Shown piece by piece: positions 33,784 to 43,473 of a stretch of 64,000 nt of DNA. Location of the stretch: the NCBI GenBank assembly GCA_002336805.1, contig DDEZ01000011.1:806001-870000 (forward strand), read 5' to 3'. The stretch comes from Bacteroidetes bacterium UBA1941. Its GTDB lineage: Bacteria; Bacteroidota; Bacteroidia; Chitinophagales; LD1. Position numbers and translations under genes: made by a program. The notes under the pieces were generated by a model. The model ran no database searches, had not been told where the DNA came from, and saw only the letters and a list, made by a program, of their open reading frames with translations. The number at the start of each line of letters is the position of its first letter. Position 1 is the stretch's first letter.

Positions 33784-33853
33784 GTATAGGGTATAGTGAA
33801 TGGTGGAGTATACTACAGCCATTCCCGTTCATTCAGATTTTTATACTCCTGAT

Positions 33854-34612
33854 TCACTTACTGCTCCATATCTTGTCACCGGTCTTGCGGATCTGCTTGT
33901 GAAGCTTGTCAGCATCTTTCCTTATAGAGATGTGCAGGTGCTGGGCATCTGTGATACCGGAGTGTACATGAGCGTCCATGTGTATCTCATCATGCCACTG
34001 GCCTATCAGGTCCTGCAGTTTGTCCAGTTGCTTTGTATCGCGGGTAGAGAGGAGGGCCTTCTGCTCTGCCTCGGGCAGTAGCTCACAGGCGTAGATGAAG
34101 TGCTTGAGATGCTTGCGCAGCGAGTGGTAGTGGCCGGACTTGCTCACCTTGCGCCAACGCTTCCGGAGTTTGTGGTGCAGGTCCCGGCAGTAGGAGGGGA
34201 GGTCTACCTGGCTGGAGCGCAGCTCATCCACCATATCCTCTACATGGTGATCTATATCCCTCAGGAATACAGGCACCTCATCGCGAAATTTGCGCGATAG
34301 CGCTGCCACCATGCGGCGCTGGTGTGTAGCTGCGGCACGGTCACGGCTATCTATAGCGATCATATCCCGCATCAGGCCAGCATCGCGCAGCCTGCCTGCC
34401 TGCCGGAAGATGGTACGGTAGCACACAAAGTGCCCCTCTATGTCCATTCCATTTACATCGTGCAGCAGATTCATCAGCGCTTTGATACGCTTGATGGCTA
34501 CGCGCGCCTTGTGTATGTCCGCATCTTTGGCTGTGCGGGCATAGTTGAGTAGCGCTTTGCGGCACTTCTCATGCTGCTGCTGGTAGTAGTCCTCTATGGC
34601 TGCGGTAGGCAT
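33854..34612 (-). CDS. CHAD domain protein
   Basis: A 252-residue alpha-helical CHAD-domain protein. Conserved basic motifs that form the polyphosphate-binding pocket are visible: DIHKARVAIKRIKALMNLL, RDAGLMRDM, the WRKVSKSGHYHSLRKHLKHF region and WHDEIHMDAHV. CHAD proteins bind polyphosphate granules; no CYTH/adenylate cyclase domain is attached here. The ATG at 34612 is chosen because a perfect -7 element (TACTTTTG, 34626-34633) lies just upstream; the earlier ATG at 34645 precedes the promoter. Confidence 0.88.
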   Translation of the reverse strand: MPTAAIEDYYQQQHEKCRKALLNYARTAKDADIHKARVAIKRIKALMNLLHDVNGMDIEGHFVCYRTIFRQAGRLRDAGLMRDMIAIDSRDRAAATHQRRMVAALSRKFRDEVPVFLRDIDHHVEDMVDELRSSQVDLPSYCRDLHHKLRKRWRKVSKSGHYHSLRKHLKHFIYACELLPEAEQKALLSTRDTKQLDKLQDLIGQWHDEIHMDAHVHSGITDAQHLHISIRKDADKLHKQIRKTGDKIWSSK

Positions 34613-34625
34613 GACGCATATTTTG

Positions 34626-34633
34626 CAAAAGTA
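34626..34633 (-). promoter_or_regulatory. -7 element (TACTTTTG) of the CHAD gene
   Basis: An exact TAnnTTTG match on the minus strand, 13 bp before the ATG at 34612. It makes the upstream in-frame ATG unlikely. Confidence 0.55.
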
Positions 34634-34727
34634 CGATGATTCCATTTTAAGGAGGGGTTAAATCTACTAGGGGAGCGAGAGGATATAAATCATGGCACAA
34701 AAGCTTTGCCAACAGCAAAATATCCCA

Positions 34728-34757
34728 TTGCGGGCAAAGATTTTTGCTATAGATTTG
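34728..34757 (+). promoter_or_regulatory. Consensus Bacteroidota promoter, TTG-N19-TAGATTTG
   Basis: TTG at 34728-34730 and TAGATTTG at 34750-34757 have the consensus 19-nt spacing. The ATG at 34762 falls at or within a few nucleotides of the expected transcription start, so the mRNA would be leaderless or nearly so. Confidence 0.65.
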
Positions 34758-34761
34758 CGGT

Positions 34762-35016
34762 ATGAAAAAGCACCTCGGTATACTGCTCACTTTGGGCATC
34801 CTGCTGCTGGCGGCACACCCCGCCTGGTCTCAGTGCGCTATGTGTACTGCTGTGGCAGATGAGGCTGCCCAAAACGGTTCCTCTGCCGCAGACGGGGTCA
34901 ATAAGGGTGTGCTTTTCCTCTTTGTATCCCCATACCTGATAGTAGGTACCATAGGCTTCCTCTGGTGGCGTGCGCGCAGGCGTGCACAGCAGGAGCTGGT
35001 AGCTGAGGCTGTGTAG
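34762..35016 (+). CDS. Small exported or membrane protein with CxxC motif
   Basis: An 84-residue protein. A signal peptide-like N-terminus (MKKHLGILLTLGILLLAAHP, cleavage near AWSQ) is followed directly by CAMC. Another hydrophobic helix (VLFLFVSPYLIVGTIGFLWW) and a basic tail (RARRRAQQ) follow, so the mature N-terminal CxxC faces outside. It could be a redox- or metal-binding membrane peptide. The family is not recognised. The promoter sits so close that the mRNA is probably leaderless. Confidence 0.75.
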   Translation: MKKHLGILLTLGILLLAAHPAWSQCAMCTAVADEAAQNGSSAADGVNKGVLFLFVSPYLIVGTIGFLWWRARRRAQQELVAEAV

Positions 35017-35192
35017 TCGCTGTGCTGGATTTGTGCCCACTTCTTTGAGGTGTGATGTTCGCAAAGACAATGAATACTTTATGTCTGATATTATTTCCTC
35101 TTGATTGATAGCTCATTGAGAAACTGTGCGCAAATAGATGCGCGGACCTGACGCCTCTCACCGCGTTTGGGGTAACTTGCACTCACTAAGCA

Positions 35193-35375
35193 ATGAAACA
35201 AAATACCTCAGACATCAGGATGCAGCTACTCGAAATGGCTCATAATCTCCCCGCAGGTTATACCAGTAGCCGCAAGAATCCCTATCAGATCAACCAACAG
35301 TCTCCGGTGAAGGGAAGGAGGCTGGTGCCTGCCCTGGATGATAGCCGCATATACCGTATCTCCGCCTTTCATTGA
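35193..35375 (+). CDS. Hypothetical 60-residue protein
   Basis: It starts MKQNTSDIRMQLLEMAHNLP and ends RLVPALDDSRIYRISAFH. It is basic with no membrane segment or known motif. A TAACTTG-like sequence lies about 20 bp upstream. Coding status is uncertain; a small unrecognised gene is plausible but not proven. Confidence 0.35.
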   Translation: MKQNTSDIRMQLLEMAHNLPAGYTSSRKNPYQINQQSPVKGRRLVPALDDSRIYRISAFH

Positions 35376-35400
35376 CAGATGACCCTGCTCTCCAACCCAC

Positions 35401-35438
35401 AAAAACAAAAGCAGCGCAGGAAACCCAACCCGCGCTGC
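35401..35438 (-). terminator. Intrinsic terminator of the giant repeat protein gene
   Basis: 7-bp stem GCAGCGC / GCGCTGC. Read on the minus strand it is followed by TTTTGTTTTTG, 34 bp after the stop at 35472. Confidence 0.75.
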
Positions 35439-35471
35439 ATGAGAAAAACAAAACACTAACCACTCGTATTT

Positions 35472-38400
35472 TTACTGTATCACTATTTGCTTGGTGAAAG
35501 TTTCATTGGTCGTAGTGAGCACGGTGATGACGTAGGTGCCTGCACTAAAGGTCAGGCCTGGGAGCGTGTAGCCCTCGCCGGCCGATGGATTGAGGCGGTA
35601 GACCTGCTGGCCCAGCGCCGTATGTATCAGTATGGTTTTGATCTGGTCTGATGGTCCGGCCAGTGCTATATGCAGTGGCTTGCCGGCAGGTAGCGGGTTA
35701 GGATAGATACTCATCACCGTAGCGCTGTGTATGCCCTCCTCTCCGCTGAATTCTACCTCTGCTACTTCAGAGTATTCGTACTGGCCGTCGTAGTCTACCT
35801 GCTTGAGACGATAGTAGTTGACACCCGGCAGAGGATCTTCATCATCCAGGCTGTACTCTAGGTGGTCATTGCTATTGCCTGCACCTTTCACCACACCTAT
35901 TTTAGTCCACTGTTGTGCATCTGCAGAGCGTTCTACCTCAAAGTGGTCATTATTGATCTCCGAGGCGGTAGCCCATTTCACACGCGCACTGCGTTCATCT
36001 TTTTTCTCAGCGGTAAAGTACTCCAGCTTCACCGGCAGGGCACCATTGGTCCACTGGATAGTGTAGGTAGAGGCAGTTGGATTCACCTTGCCGGCAGAGT
36101 CCATATAGCCCCACGAGAACTGCGCATTGACAGACAGCGCTCCGTCAAACTTCACACGCAGCCGGGAGGTGCTGAAGTTGCGTATCACTTTGTAGCCACT
36201 GATCCTTTCTATGGTGTCATAGGCATTGTTGCCATTGCTATCATAGAAGAGGATATTGCCGTGCATATTAGCTACAGAGGACACTACGAAGGCACCTTTG
36301 TTGACTCCATCCTCAGGGTCAGTCCACTTCACATCGCCCAGGCCGGCAGCGCTGGTGAGCTGCTTGATGCTGTGCATAGCCGGGCGCAGGATAGTATAGC
36401 TCTGGCTGATAGCTGGCATGAGGCGGTCATAGCCTATGTATACACCAGTGATATGTAGTGTGCCAGTACGCAGTGGCATCACTCCGACGAAGTTGCTGGC
36501 CACACCAGACCCAAAGAGATTGTTCACGCCATATTGCCCCAGAGTAGGGAGCCAGTTAGCAGGCCAGTTGGTAGAAGATAGCGCTGAGCCCGGTGTCTGA
36601 GCAGCATTGCCTATGCGCAGGCTCATGCCTGCTGTTGACGGCGGCAGGCCGGCTACGCTGAAAACGCCATTGGCTGCTACAGCACCGCTACCTATCACGA
36701 TGCCATTGGTATCAGCCACGATAGCATACAGCGCCTGCCCAAAGCTGCCTACAGTATCACGCGCGCCTACCATACCGTTACCATTGCCATCATTGAATAC
36801 GAACCCGCTAATCGTGAGGCAGTTTACGACAGCTACTGTAGCGGATGCTGTGACGCTACAGGCGTGATTGTCGGTGACAGTCACATTGTATGTGCCACTG
36901 TTTGCCGCAGTGCCTACGGCTATAGATGGAGATGCCGATGATGACGAGAAGACCAGCGGGCCGCTCCATGCATAAGTATAGGAAGTACTACCAGTGGCAG
37001 TAGCTGTGAGGTTGATCGTATTGCCTGTACAGACAGGAGTATTGGATGTAGCTGTGACTACCGGCAGGGCATAGGTGCTCAGCGTGCCAGATGCAGTAGC
37101 GGTACAGCCTGCCGCATTGGTCACTGTCACTGCGTAGCTTCCTGCTGTAGTGGCAGAGATGGCCGCTGTAGTAGCGCCGGTGCTCCACAGGTACGTGCCG
37201 CCACCTGTAGCGGTGAGCGTGGCTGCCGTGCCTGCACAGACGGTAGCGCTGGTAGCAGTAGCAGTCGGCGTGCTGCCTGCGGTGACTGTGCTGGTAGCTG
37301 TGGCGGTGCAGCCACTGGCATTGGTCACAGTGACACGGTAGCTGCCTGCGACAGAAACTGAGATAGCTGCCGTAGTAGCTCCTGTACTCCATGCATAGCT
37401 GCTGCCACCTGAGGCTGTGAGCGTAGTGCTGGCGCCAGGGCAGTAAGCGTTAGTGCCGGATATAGTAGCTGTAGGGAGTGCATTCACAGTCAGTGCCTGG
37501 CTCGCAGTGGCCGTACAGCCAGAGCTGGTCACGGTCACGGTATAGGTAGCTGCCGTAATGGCGGTGATAGCTGCTGTGGTAGCACCCGTGCTCCACAGGT
37601 AGGTGCCACCGCCAGATGCTGTGAGTGTACTGCTGCTGCCAGAGCAGATAGCGGCTCTGCCTGATATAGCTGCAGATGGCAGTGGCGTGACGGTGATCGT
37701 CTTGCTGGCCGTAGCTGTACAGCCGCTGGCATTGGTCACGGTCACTGTATAGCTGCCTGCTGTAGCGGCCGTGATAGCCGACGTAGTAGCACCTGTACTC
37801 CATAGGTAGCTGGTGCCACCTGATGCGGTGAGTGTGGTAGTAGCTCCGGCGCAGATAGTGGTCGTGCCGGAGATAGCTGCTGTAGGTGCGGCATTGACAG
37901 TCGTGGTACTGCTGGCAGTAGCTGTACAGCCGCTCGCATTGCTCACCGTCACCGTATAGCTGCCTGCGGCAGAAACCGTGATGGCCGCCGTACTGGCCCC
38001 CGTGCTCCAGCTATAGGATGTACCCCCGGTAGCTGTGAGCGTAGTACTGCTACCTGCACAGAAAGAAGTAGTGCCCGATATAGATGCGGTAGGATTGGTA
38101 TTGACAGTGACAGTTTTGCTGGCGGTGGCCGTACAGCCGGAGCTGGTCACAGTCACTGTATAGGTAGCTGCTGTGCTTGCCGTGATAGCCGCTGTAGTAG
38201 CGCCGGTGCTCCAGAGGTATGTGCCACCACCAGAGGCAGTGAGCGCAGTACTGCTGCCAGAGCAAATGGCGGCTGTGCCTGCTATCGCAGCAGATGGCAG
38301 CTGTGTCACCGTCACAGCTGCGCTCGCCGTAGCTGTACAGCCGGAGGCATTGGTCACAGTGACTGTATAGCTACCTGCGGTAGAAACTGAGATAGCTGCT

Positions 38401-41400
38401 GTAGTAGCGCCTGTACTCCACAGGTAGGTGCCGCCACCAGATGCGGTGAGTGTAGTATTGGATCCTGCACAGATAGTGGTGGTGCCGGCTATGGCTGCGG
38501 TAGGTACAGCATTCACGGTCAGTGTACCGCTGGCAGTGGCAGAGCAGCCTGCAGCGTTGGTAGCCGTGACACGATACGTACCAGCTGTACTCACTGAGAT
38601 AGAGGATGTGGTAGCGCCTGTGCTCCACAGGTAGCTCGTGCCGCCTGTAGCGGTGAGCGTAGCTGTAGCGCCTGCACAGATCGTTGCATTATTCACCGCA
38701 GGTGTAGGCAGTGCAGTGACAGTCAGGGTGCCGCTGGCAGTAGCTGTACAGCCTGATGCATTAGTAGCAGTGACAGTATAGGTGCCTGCGGTACCTGTGG
38801 TGATCGCGGCTGTAGTAGCCCCCGTGCTCCACAGATAGCTCACACCATCAGATGCAGTCAGTGTACCGGTGCTGCCTGAGCAGGCCGTAGCGCTGGTCAA
38901 AGATGGTGTAGGGAGAGCATTCACCGTCAGTGTGCCGCTGGCAGAGGCCGTACAGCCTGCTGCATTGGTAGCGGTCACGGTATAGGATCCGGCAGTGCCG
39001 GTAGAGATCGTAGTAGTCGTAGCGCCTGTACTCCACAGGTAGCTGGTGCCGCCACTGGCAGTCAGTGTGCCACTCGTGCCTGCACATATAGCTGTGCTGG
39101 TCACTGCGGCAGCTGGTACTGCATTTACTGTCAGTGCGCCACTGGCCGTAGCGGAGCAGCCGGCTGCATTGGTAGCAGTCACTGTATAGGTGCCTGCTGT
39201 GGAGGCAGAGATGGCTGCTGTGATAGCCCCTGTGCTCCAAAGGTAGCTCACCCCGCCTGAGCCGGTCAGAGTTCCACTATTGCCTGCGCATACGGTAGCG
39301 CCAGTCACAGATGGAGTGGGCAGGGCATTGATATAGAGGTTAGCGCCGGCCTTGGCTGTACAGCCATAGCTATTGGTCACGGTCACAGCATAGGAGCCTG
39401 CTACAGAGACGCTGATAGAGGCCGTAGTAGCGCCTGTGCTCCATAGGTAGGTGCCACCGCCGCTGGCAGTCAGTGTGCCGCTATTGCCTGCACAGACAGT
39501 AGCATCAGTCGCGCTCGCGGTGGGCACAGGATTTACAGTCACTGTGCTGGAGGCTGAAGCTGTACAGCCAGCAGCATTGGTCACGGTCACCGTATAGCTG
39601 CCTGCACTGCTCGCTGTCATAGCTGCGGTAGCATCTCCGGTACTCCAGAGGTAGCTCGTGCCGCCGCTGGCGGTGAGTGTAGTACTGGTGCCCGCGCAGA
39701 ATGCTGCTGTACCAGAGATAGCTGCAGTCGGATTGGTCGTCATGGTCATGGTCTTGCTGACTGTAGCTGTACAGCCGGTAGCGCTGGTCACAGTCACAGT
39801 ATAAGTGCCCGCTGTAGTAGGGGAGATGGCTGCTGTAGTAGCGCCTGTGCTCCACGCATAGCTGGTGCCACCAGATGCTGTGATAGTAGTACTGCCAGCC
39901 GGGCAGATAGTAGATCCACCTGAGATCGCTGCGGTAGGTTTTGGATTCACCGTCACGGTAAACGTAAAGCCGATACCGGAGCAGTTATTGCTCGGTACCG
40001 CAGTATAGGTAGCTGTGGCCGGACTGCCGGTGGTATTGGTCAGTGTCTGGCCTACAGTGGCCACACCAGTCGTTTGAGCGCTGCCACCGGTGATAGCACC
40101 TGCCGGTGAAATGACTGGCGCAGTCCATGTATAAGTAGTGCCGACAGGCAGGTTGGTCGGAGTTGCATTAAAGCTCGTGCCGCTGCAGGTAGCCACAGTG
40201 CCCGGTGCCTGTATAGGATTAGCTATACCCATGGCAAAGGCCTGGAGGCCACCCGCCACGGTAGAGAAAGTAAAGCTCGTAGGATTATTGGTAGAGACTA
40301 GGCGGGCGCGGGCATTGCTGGCGCCGGTACCCGCCCACACCAGTGTGCTGGTGCCAATGCCGGTCTCAGATGGCACGCTATTCACGCTCGGCGGTGTGAT
40401 GGTATCATAGTCGTACCAGCTGGTACCATTGCTCACGAGTGTATCGCGCTCCGCGCCATCGGTACTCTCTGCATCTATACCTATCAGGGTAAAGTTATTG
40501 ATCGGATTGCCCAGTGAATCCTTCATAGAGATACCGGTAAAGGCCACCTTGCTATATCCGCTGCCTGACGTGTAGAGGACTGTTTTGCCGGTGAGGCCTG
40601 TGTAACCGCTTTGGCCGAAGGCCGCACCAGACCAGGTAGGCGCTGTGACCGCAGTGAATGCTCCATCCGTGCGTGTGATGGTCATCGTGAGCCTGCTGCC
40701 ATTCTTGAGTATCCAGGTATGTACCTGGCCACCGCTAGATGCCACCGCATCATTGTAGTGATCGAAGCGCAGGATCTGCGTACATGGGGCATCCGATGAG
40801 CCACCTCCGTTTGCACCAATGGTGGTGGAGTCTATGCAGCCTGCATCCATTGTCACAGAGGTCGTGGCACTAGCGGTACAGGTGCGGTTATCCGTCACGG
40901 TCACAGTATATGCACCTCCATTTGCGGTATTGGCATTGCTCACTGTCGCAGAGGCGGTAGCCGCCGTATAGCTGGCTGGTCCACTCCATGAATAGGTGTA
41001 TGATGTAGCACCTGCCGCAGTAGCAGTCAGCGCGATAGAAGTACCTACGCATACTGGTGTATTTGATGAAGCTGATACTGTAAGGGCGCTGTATGCAGTC
41101 ACAGCCTTGCTGGCAGTAGCTGTGCAGCCATTGGCATTGGTCACTGTGACCACATAGGTGCCTGCAGCTGATATTGTGTTGGCAGCAGTATTATCACCAT
41201 CGCTCCAGAGGTAGCTGGTGCCGCCACTGGCGGTCAATGTCGTGCTGCCGCCCGGGCAGTAGGAGGTAGTACCAGTTATAGCCGCAGTAGGATTAGCCAC
41301 TATAGAGGTGGTCGAGCTAGTGGTAGCAGTACAGCTATTGGCTCCCGTCACAGTGACGCGGTAGGTAGCCGCCGTAGTAGGAGATATAGATGCTGTAGTA

Positions 41401-43184
41401 GCGCCTGTGCTCCAGCTATAGCTAGTGCCGCCGCTGGCCGTCAGTGTGGTGCTGCCGCCGGTACATATAGTAGTGGTACCGCTGATAGCTGCGGTAGGTA
41501 CAGGATTTACTGTCACGGTGCGCATAGCCGTATCCGTACAGCCGGAGCTGGTCACTGTGACGATATAGGTGCCGGCTACAGTAGTAGAGATGGCTGCAGC
41601 CGTACCTCCATTACTCCAGCTATAGGTGCCGCCGCCGGTAGCGGTCAGCGTAGTGCTGCTGCCGGAGCAGATAGTAGTAGGACCGGTTATGTTTGCAGTA
41701 GGTGTGGTATTGACCGTTACGGCTTTGCTGGCAGTAGCGGTACAGCCCAGGGCATTGGTAGTTGTCACGCGGTAGGTGCCGGTAGTGCTCACACTGATCG
41801 CTGCAGTGGTCTCCGTAGTACTCCATGCATAGGAGGCACCCGCAGAGCCGGTCAGCGTCACGCTATTGCCACTGCATATGGTAGTGGAGCCACTGGCAGT
41901 GACAGACGCTGTATACGTAGGTAACGACACAGTACCCGTAAGTGGGGAGGTGGTACGATACTGCACGCAGGAGCCACTGCCATTATAGGAAAAAATGCGA
42001 TAGTACGCGGTTTTGCCACAGTTGGCCGTAGCGGGATCTATGGTATCAAAGAATGTTTTGGTACCGGTGCTGCCTCCTGCTACGATAGCCGCTACGGTAC
42101 ATGTGCCGATCGAGCTGCCTGCTGTGTAGGCTGTATTATTGGTAGGAGAGCAGCTCGGAGCTACTGTGCCGATATAGCGCAGGACGATATAGCCCGTGAT
42201 AGCCGCAGATGGCGCCGTGAAGGAGCCGCTCACCACTGCTCCGCTCAGCGTACCGCTGAATGTAGCAGGAGAGGCCGTAGGTGCGGCGGGCACTGCCGCA
42301 GCGCCATTGGTCATACAGCAGGAGGGCGTAGGGCTGATGGTCATGCTATTGCCACCACCGTCAAAACCGCCCGTACCTGATATTGTCCCCGTCACAGTCA
42401 CCGTATTGCAGCCGGTAGTACCGGTAGCAGTGATAGAGGCACCACTGTTAGACGAGTAGCTGCCTCCTATGGAGAATGAACCATTAAGATTGATCGTACC
42501 ATTGTTAGACACACTGCCCGTCACCGTCACACCATTGATAAAGGCTGCCGAGCCACTGCTATTCTGCTGCAGCGATCCGCTGATCGTAGCTGGCCCGTTG
42601 ATCGTGAGCGAGCCGTTATTGGTCACGCTATTGCTGATGGTGGTTGACGTACCGCTGATATTTACGGTAGCAGAGCTATTCAGCGTGAAGCCCGCGATGG
42701 TCAGTGAACCATAGTCATTGAATACGTACCCACCGGGAAAGGTCGGCGTACCCATGGTAGAGCTGCCTCCCGCATTGATGGTCAGTGAGCCACCGTTGAC
42801 GTTGAAACCCGATGGCTTATAGTTGCCACCGCTGTAGACGGTTATACTGCCGCCATTCTGCGACATACTGCCTGTATAGGTGCCGTACACATTCAGCGTG
42901 CTGCCGGTAGGCATATTAAGAGCGCTGCTCACTGTCGTACTGGGGCTGATACAGATCGTACCTCCGTTCCAGGTGATAGTCTTGGTAAAGGTGCCAACGT
43001 AGGTGATGCAGACTACGTCTCCACTATTCACAGTGATGTTGGACGTATTGGTAGAGATGGTGGCGGTACAGCCTGTACACTGCGCAGATAGCTGGCCCGT
43101 CTGCAATAGCATGAGCAGCGCCATGATGAGCGTGCTCAGGTACAGTTTAGGCGAATTGGGGTGGGTAGAAATAATGGATCGCAT
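35472..43184 (-). CDS. Giant Ig/SprB-like repeat adhesin with T9SS type A sorting domain
   Basis: About 2570 residues. The start at 43184 gives MRSIISTHPNSPKLYLSTLI with a signal peptide ending near LSAQC; the first 200 mature residues are Gly/Ser/Thr-rich and predicted beta-helical. Two blocks of Ig-like repeats of 68-70 residues follow (4 in the first, 14 in the second), each with CAGSSTTLTASGG, SYLWSTGATTAAIS and GTYTVTVTNASGCTATAS. Between the blocks lies a unique domain of about 200 residues with a TPTWSGAAFGQSGYTGL-like CshA_NR2-type segment. The C-terminus has a fibronectin-like domain and a Por_Secre_tail (SIYPNPLPAGKPLHIA, TYVITVLTTTNETFTKQIVI). It is a surface adhesin or matrix protein secreted by T9SS. 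Confidence 0.92.
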   Translation of the reverse strand: MRSIISTHPNSPKLYLSTLIMALLMLLQTGQLSAQCTGCTATISTNTSNITVNSGDVVCITYVGTFTKTITWNGGTICISPSTTVSSALNMPTGSTLNVYGTYTGSMSQNGGSITVYSGGNYKPSGFNVNGGSLTINAGGSSTMGTPTFPGGYVFNDYGSLTIAGFTLNSSATVNISGTSTTISNSVTNNGSLTINGPATISGSLQQNSSGSAAFINGVTVTGSVSNNGTINLNGSFSIGGSYSSNSGASITATGTTGCNTVTVTGTISGTGGFDGGGNSMTISPTPSCCMTNGAAAVPAAPTASPATFSGTLSGAVVSGSFTAPSAAITGYIVLRYIGTVAPSCSPTNNTAYTAGSSIGTCTVAAIVAGGSTGTKTFFDTIDPATANCGKTAYYRIFSYNGSGSCVQYRTTSPLTGTVSLPTYTASVTASGSTTICSGNSVTLTGSAGASYAWSTTETTAAISVSTTGTYRVTTTNALGCTATASKAVTVNTTPTANITGPTTICSGSSTTLTATGGGTYSWSNGGTAAAISTTVAGTYIVTVTSSGCTDTAMRTVTVNPVPTAAISGTTTICTGGSTTLTASGGTSYSWSTGATTASISPTTAATYRVTVTGANSCTATTSSTTSIVANPTAAITGTTSYCPGGSTTLTASGGTSYLWSDGDNTAANTISAAGTYVVTVTNANGCTATASKAVTAYSALTVSASSNTPVCVGTSIALTATAAGATSYTYSWSGPASYTAATASATVSNANTANGGAYTVTVTDNRTCTASATTSVTMDAGCIDSTTIGANGGGSSDAPCTQILRFDHYNDAVASSGGQVHTWILKNGSRLTMTITRTDGAFTAVTAPTWSGAAFGQSGYTGLTGKTVLYTSGSGYSKVAFTGISMKDSLGNPINNFTLIGIDAESTDGAERDTLVSNGTSWYDYDTITPPSVNSVPSETGIGTSTLVWAGTGASNARARLVSTNNPTSFTFSTVAGGLQAFAMGIANPIQAPGTVATCSGTSFNATPTNLPVGTTYTWTAPVISPAGAITGGSAQTTGVATVGQTLTNTTGSPATATYTAVPSNNCSGIGFTFTVTVNPKPTAAISGGSTICPAGSTTITASGGTSYAWSTGATTAAISPTTAGTYTVTVTSATGCTATVSKTMTMTTNPTAAISGTAAFCAGTSTTLTASGGTSYLWSTGDATAAMTASSAGSYTVTVTNAAGCTASASSTVTVNPVPTASATDATVCAGNSGTLTASGGGTYLWSTGATTASISVSVAGSYAVTVTNSYGCTAKAGANLYINALPTPSVTGATVCAGNSGTLTGSGGVSYLWSTGAITAAISASTAGTYTVTATNAAGCSATASGALTVNAVPAAAVTSTAICAGTSGTLTASGGTSYLWSTGATTTTISTGTAGSYTVTATNAAGCTASASGTLTVNALPTPSLTSATACSGSTGTLTASDGVSYLWSTGATTAAITTGTAGTYTVTATNASGCTATASGTLTVTALPTPAVNNATICAGATATLTATGGTSYLWSTGATTSSISVSTAGTYRVTATNAAGCSATASGTLTVNAVPTAAIAGTTTICAGSNTTLTASGGGTYLWSTGATTAAISVSTAGSYTVTVTNASGCTATASAAVTVTQLPSAAIAGTAAICSGSSTALTASGGGTYLWSTGATTAAITASTAATYTVTVTSSGCTATASKTVTVNTNPTASISGTTSFCAGSSTTLTATGGTSYSWSTGASTAAITVSAAGSYTVTVSNASGCTATASSTTTVNAAPTAAISGTTTICAGATTTLTASGGTSYLWSTGATTSAITAATAGSYTVTVTNASGCTATASKTITVTPLPSAAISGRAAICSGSSSTLTASGGGTYLWSTGATTAAITAITAATYTVTVTSSGCTATASQALTVNALPTATISGTNAYCPGASTTLTASGGSSYAWSTGATTAAISVSVAGSYRVTVTNASGCTATATSTVTAGSTPTATATSATVCAGTAATLTATGGGTYLWSTGATTAAISATTAGSYAVTVTNAAGCTATASGTLSTYALPVVTATSNTPVCTGNTINLTATATGSTSYTYAWSGPLVFSSSSASPSIAVGTAANSGTYNVTVTDNHACSVTASATVAVVNCLTISGFVFNDGNGNGMVGARDTVGSFGQALYAIVADTNGIVIGSGAVAANGVFSVAGLPPSTAGMSLRIGNAAQTPGSALSSTNWPANWLPTLGQYGVNNLFGSGVASNFVGVMPLRTGTLHITGVYIGYDRLMPAISQSYTILRPAMHSIKQLTSAAGLGDVKWTDPEDGVNKGAFVVSSVANMHGNILFYDSNGNNAYDTIERISGYKVIRNFSTSRLRVKFDGALSVNAQFSWGYMDSAGKVNPTASTYTIQWTNGALPVKLEYFTAEKKDERSARVKWATASEINNDHFEVERSADAQQWTKIGVVKGAGNSNDHLEYSLDDEDPLPGVNYYRLKQVDYDGQYEYSEVAEVEFSGEEGIHSATVMSIYPNPLPAGKPLHIALAGPSDQIKTILIHTALGQQVYRLNPSAGEGYTLPGLTFSAGTYVITVLTTTNETFTKQIVIQ
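37070..39950 (-). repeat. Coding tandem repeats, ~205-210 bp period, 14 units
   Basis: Copies of the CTCCA(C/T)AGGTA(G/T)-type coding block (WSTGATT region) recur at about 205-210 bp steps (for example near 38208, 38413, 38621, 38827, 39030, 39234, 39438 and 39641). Nucleotide identity between copies is high enough for recombination, so the unit number may vary between strains. Confidence 0.85.
41090..41900 (-). repeat. Coding tandem repeats, ~205-210 bp period, first block of 4 units
   Basis: Four units of the same Ig-like repeat near the N-terminal end of the giant protein, separated from the longer block by a unique domain. Confidence 0.75.
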
Positions 43185-43473
43185 AAAGCTCTTTGTTTTG
43201 TGAGTACGTTTACGCGCATTGATACACAATGGCTTCGCAAAACGTATTGTACATTACAAGTGCGCTTTTGTACGATGTAAAGTCTGCTTTGTATTCGGCG
43301 GAAATCTTACAGAGAAAAGGGAAAAAGTTTCGGTCAATAGCATGAGTGGGCTTACTCATTAGCACAAAAAGTACGTTGCGAGCTGTGCCTGTTAAGTTTA
43401 TTACGCACAGTGCAGACAATACTATCGGGTCAGCTTTTTACAGATTTCAAGTTGTATACAAGATAGTATATGC

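Noticed and set aside
36988..39950. Series of short frames on the repeat tract of the giant adhesin
   Set aside because: All are frame shadows of the 70-residue repeats; no independent protein signal.
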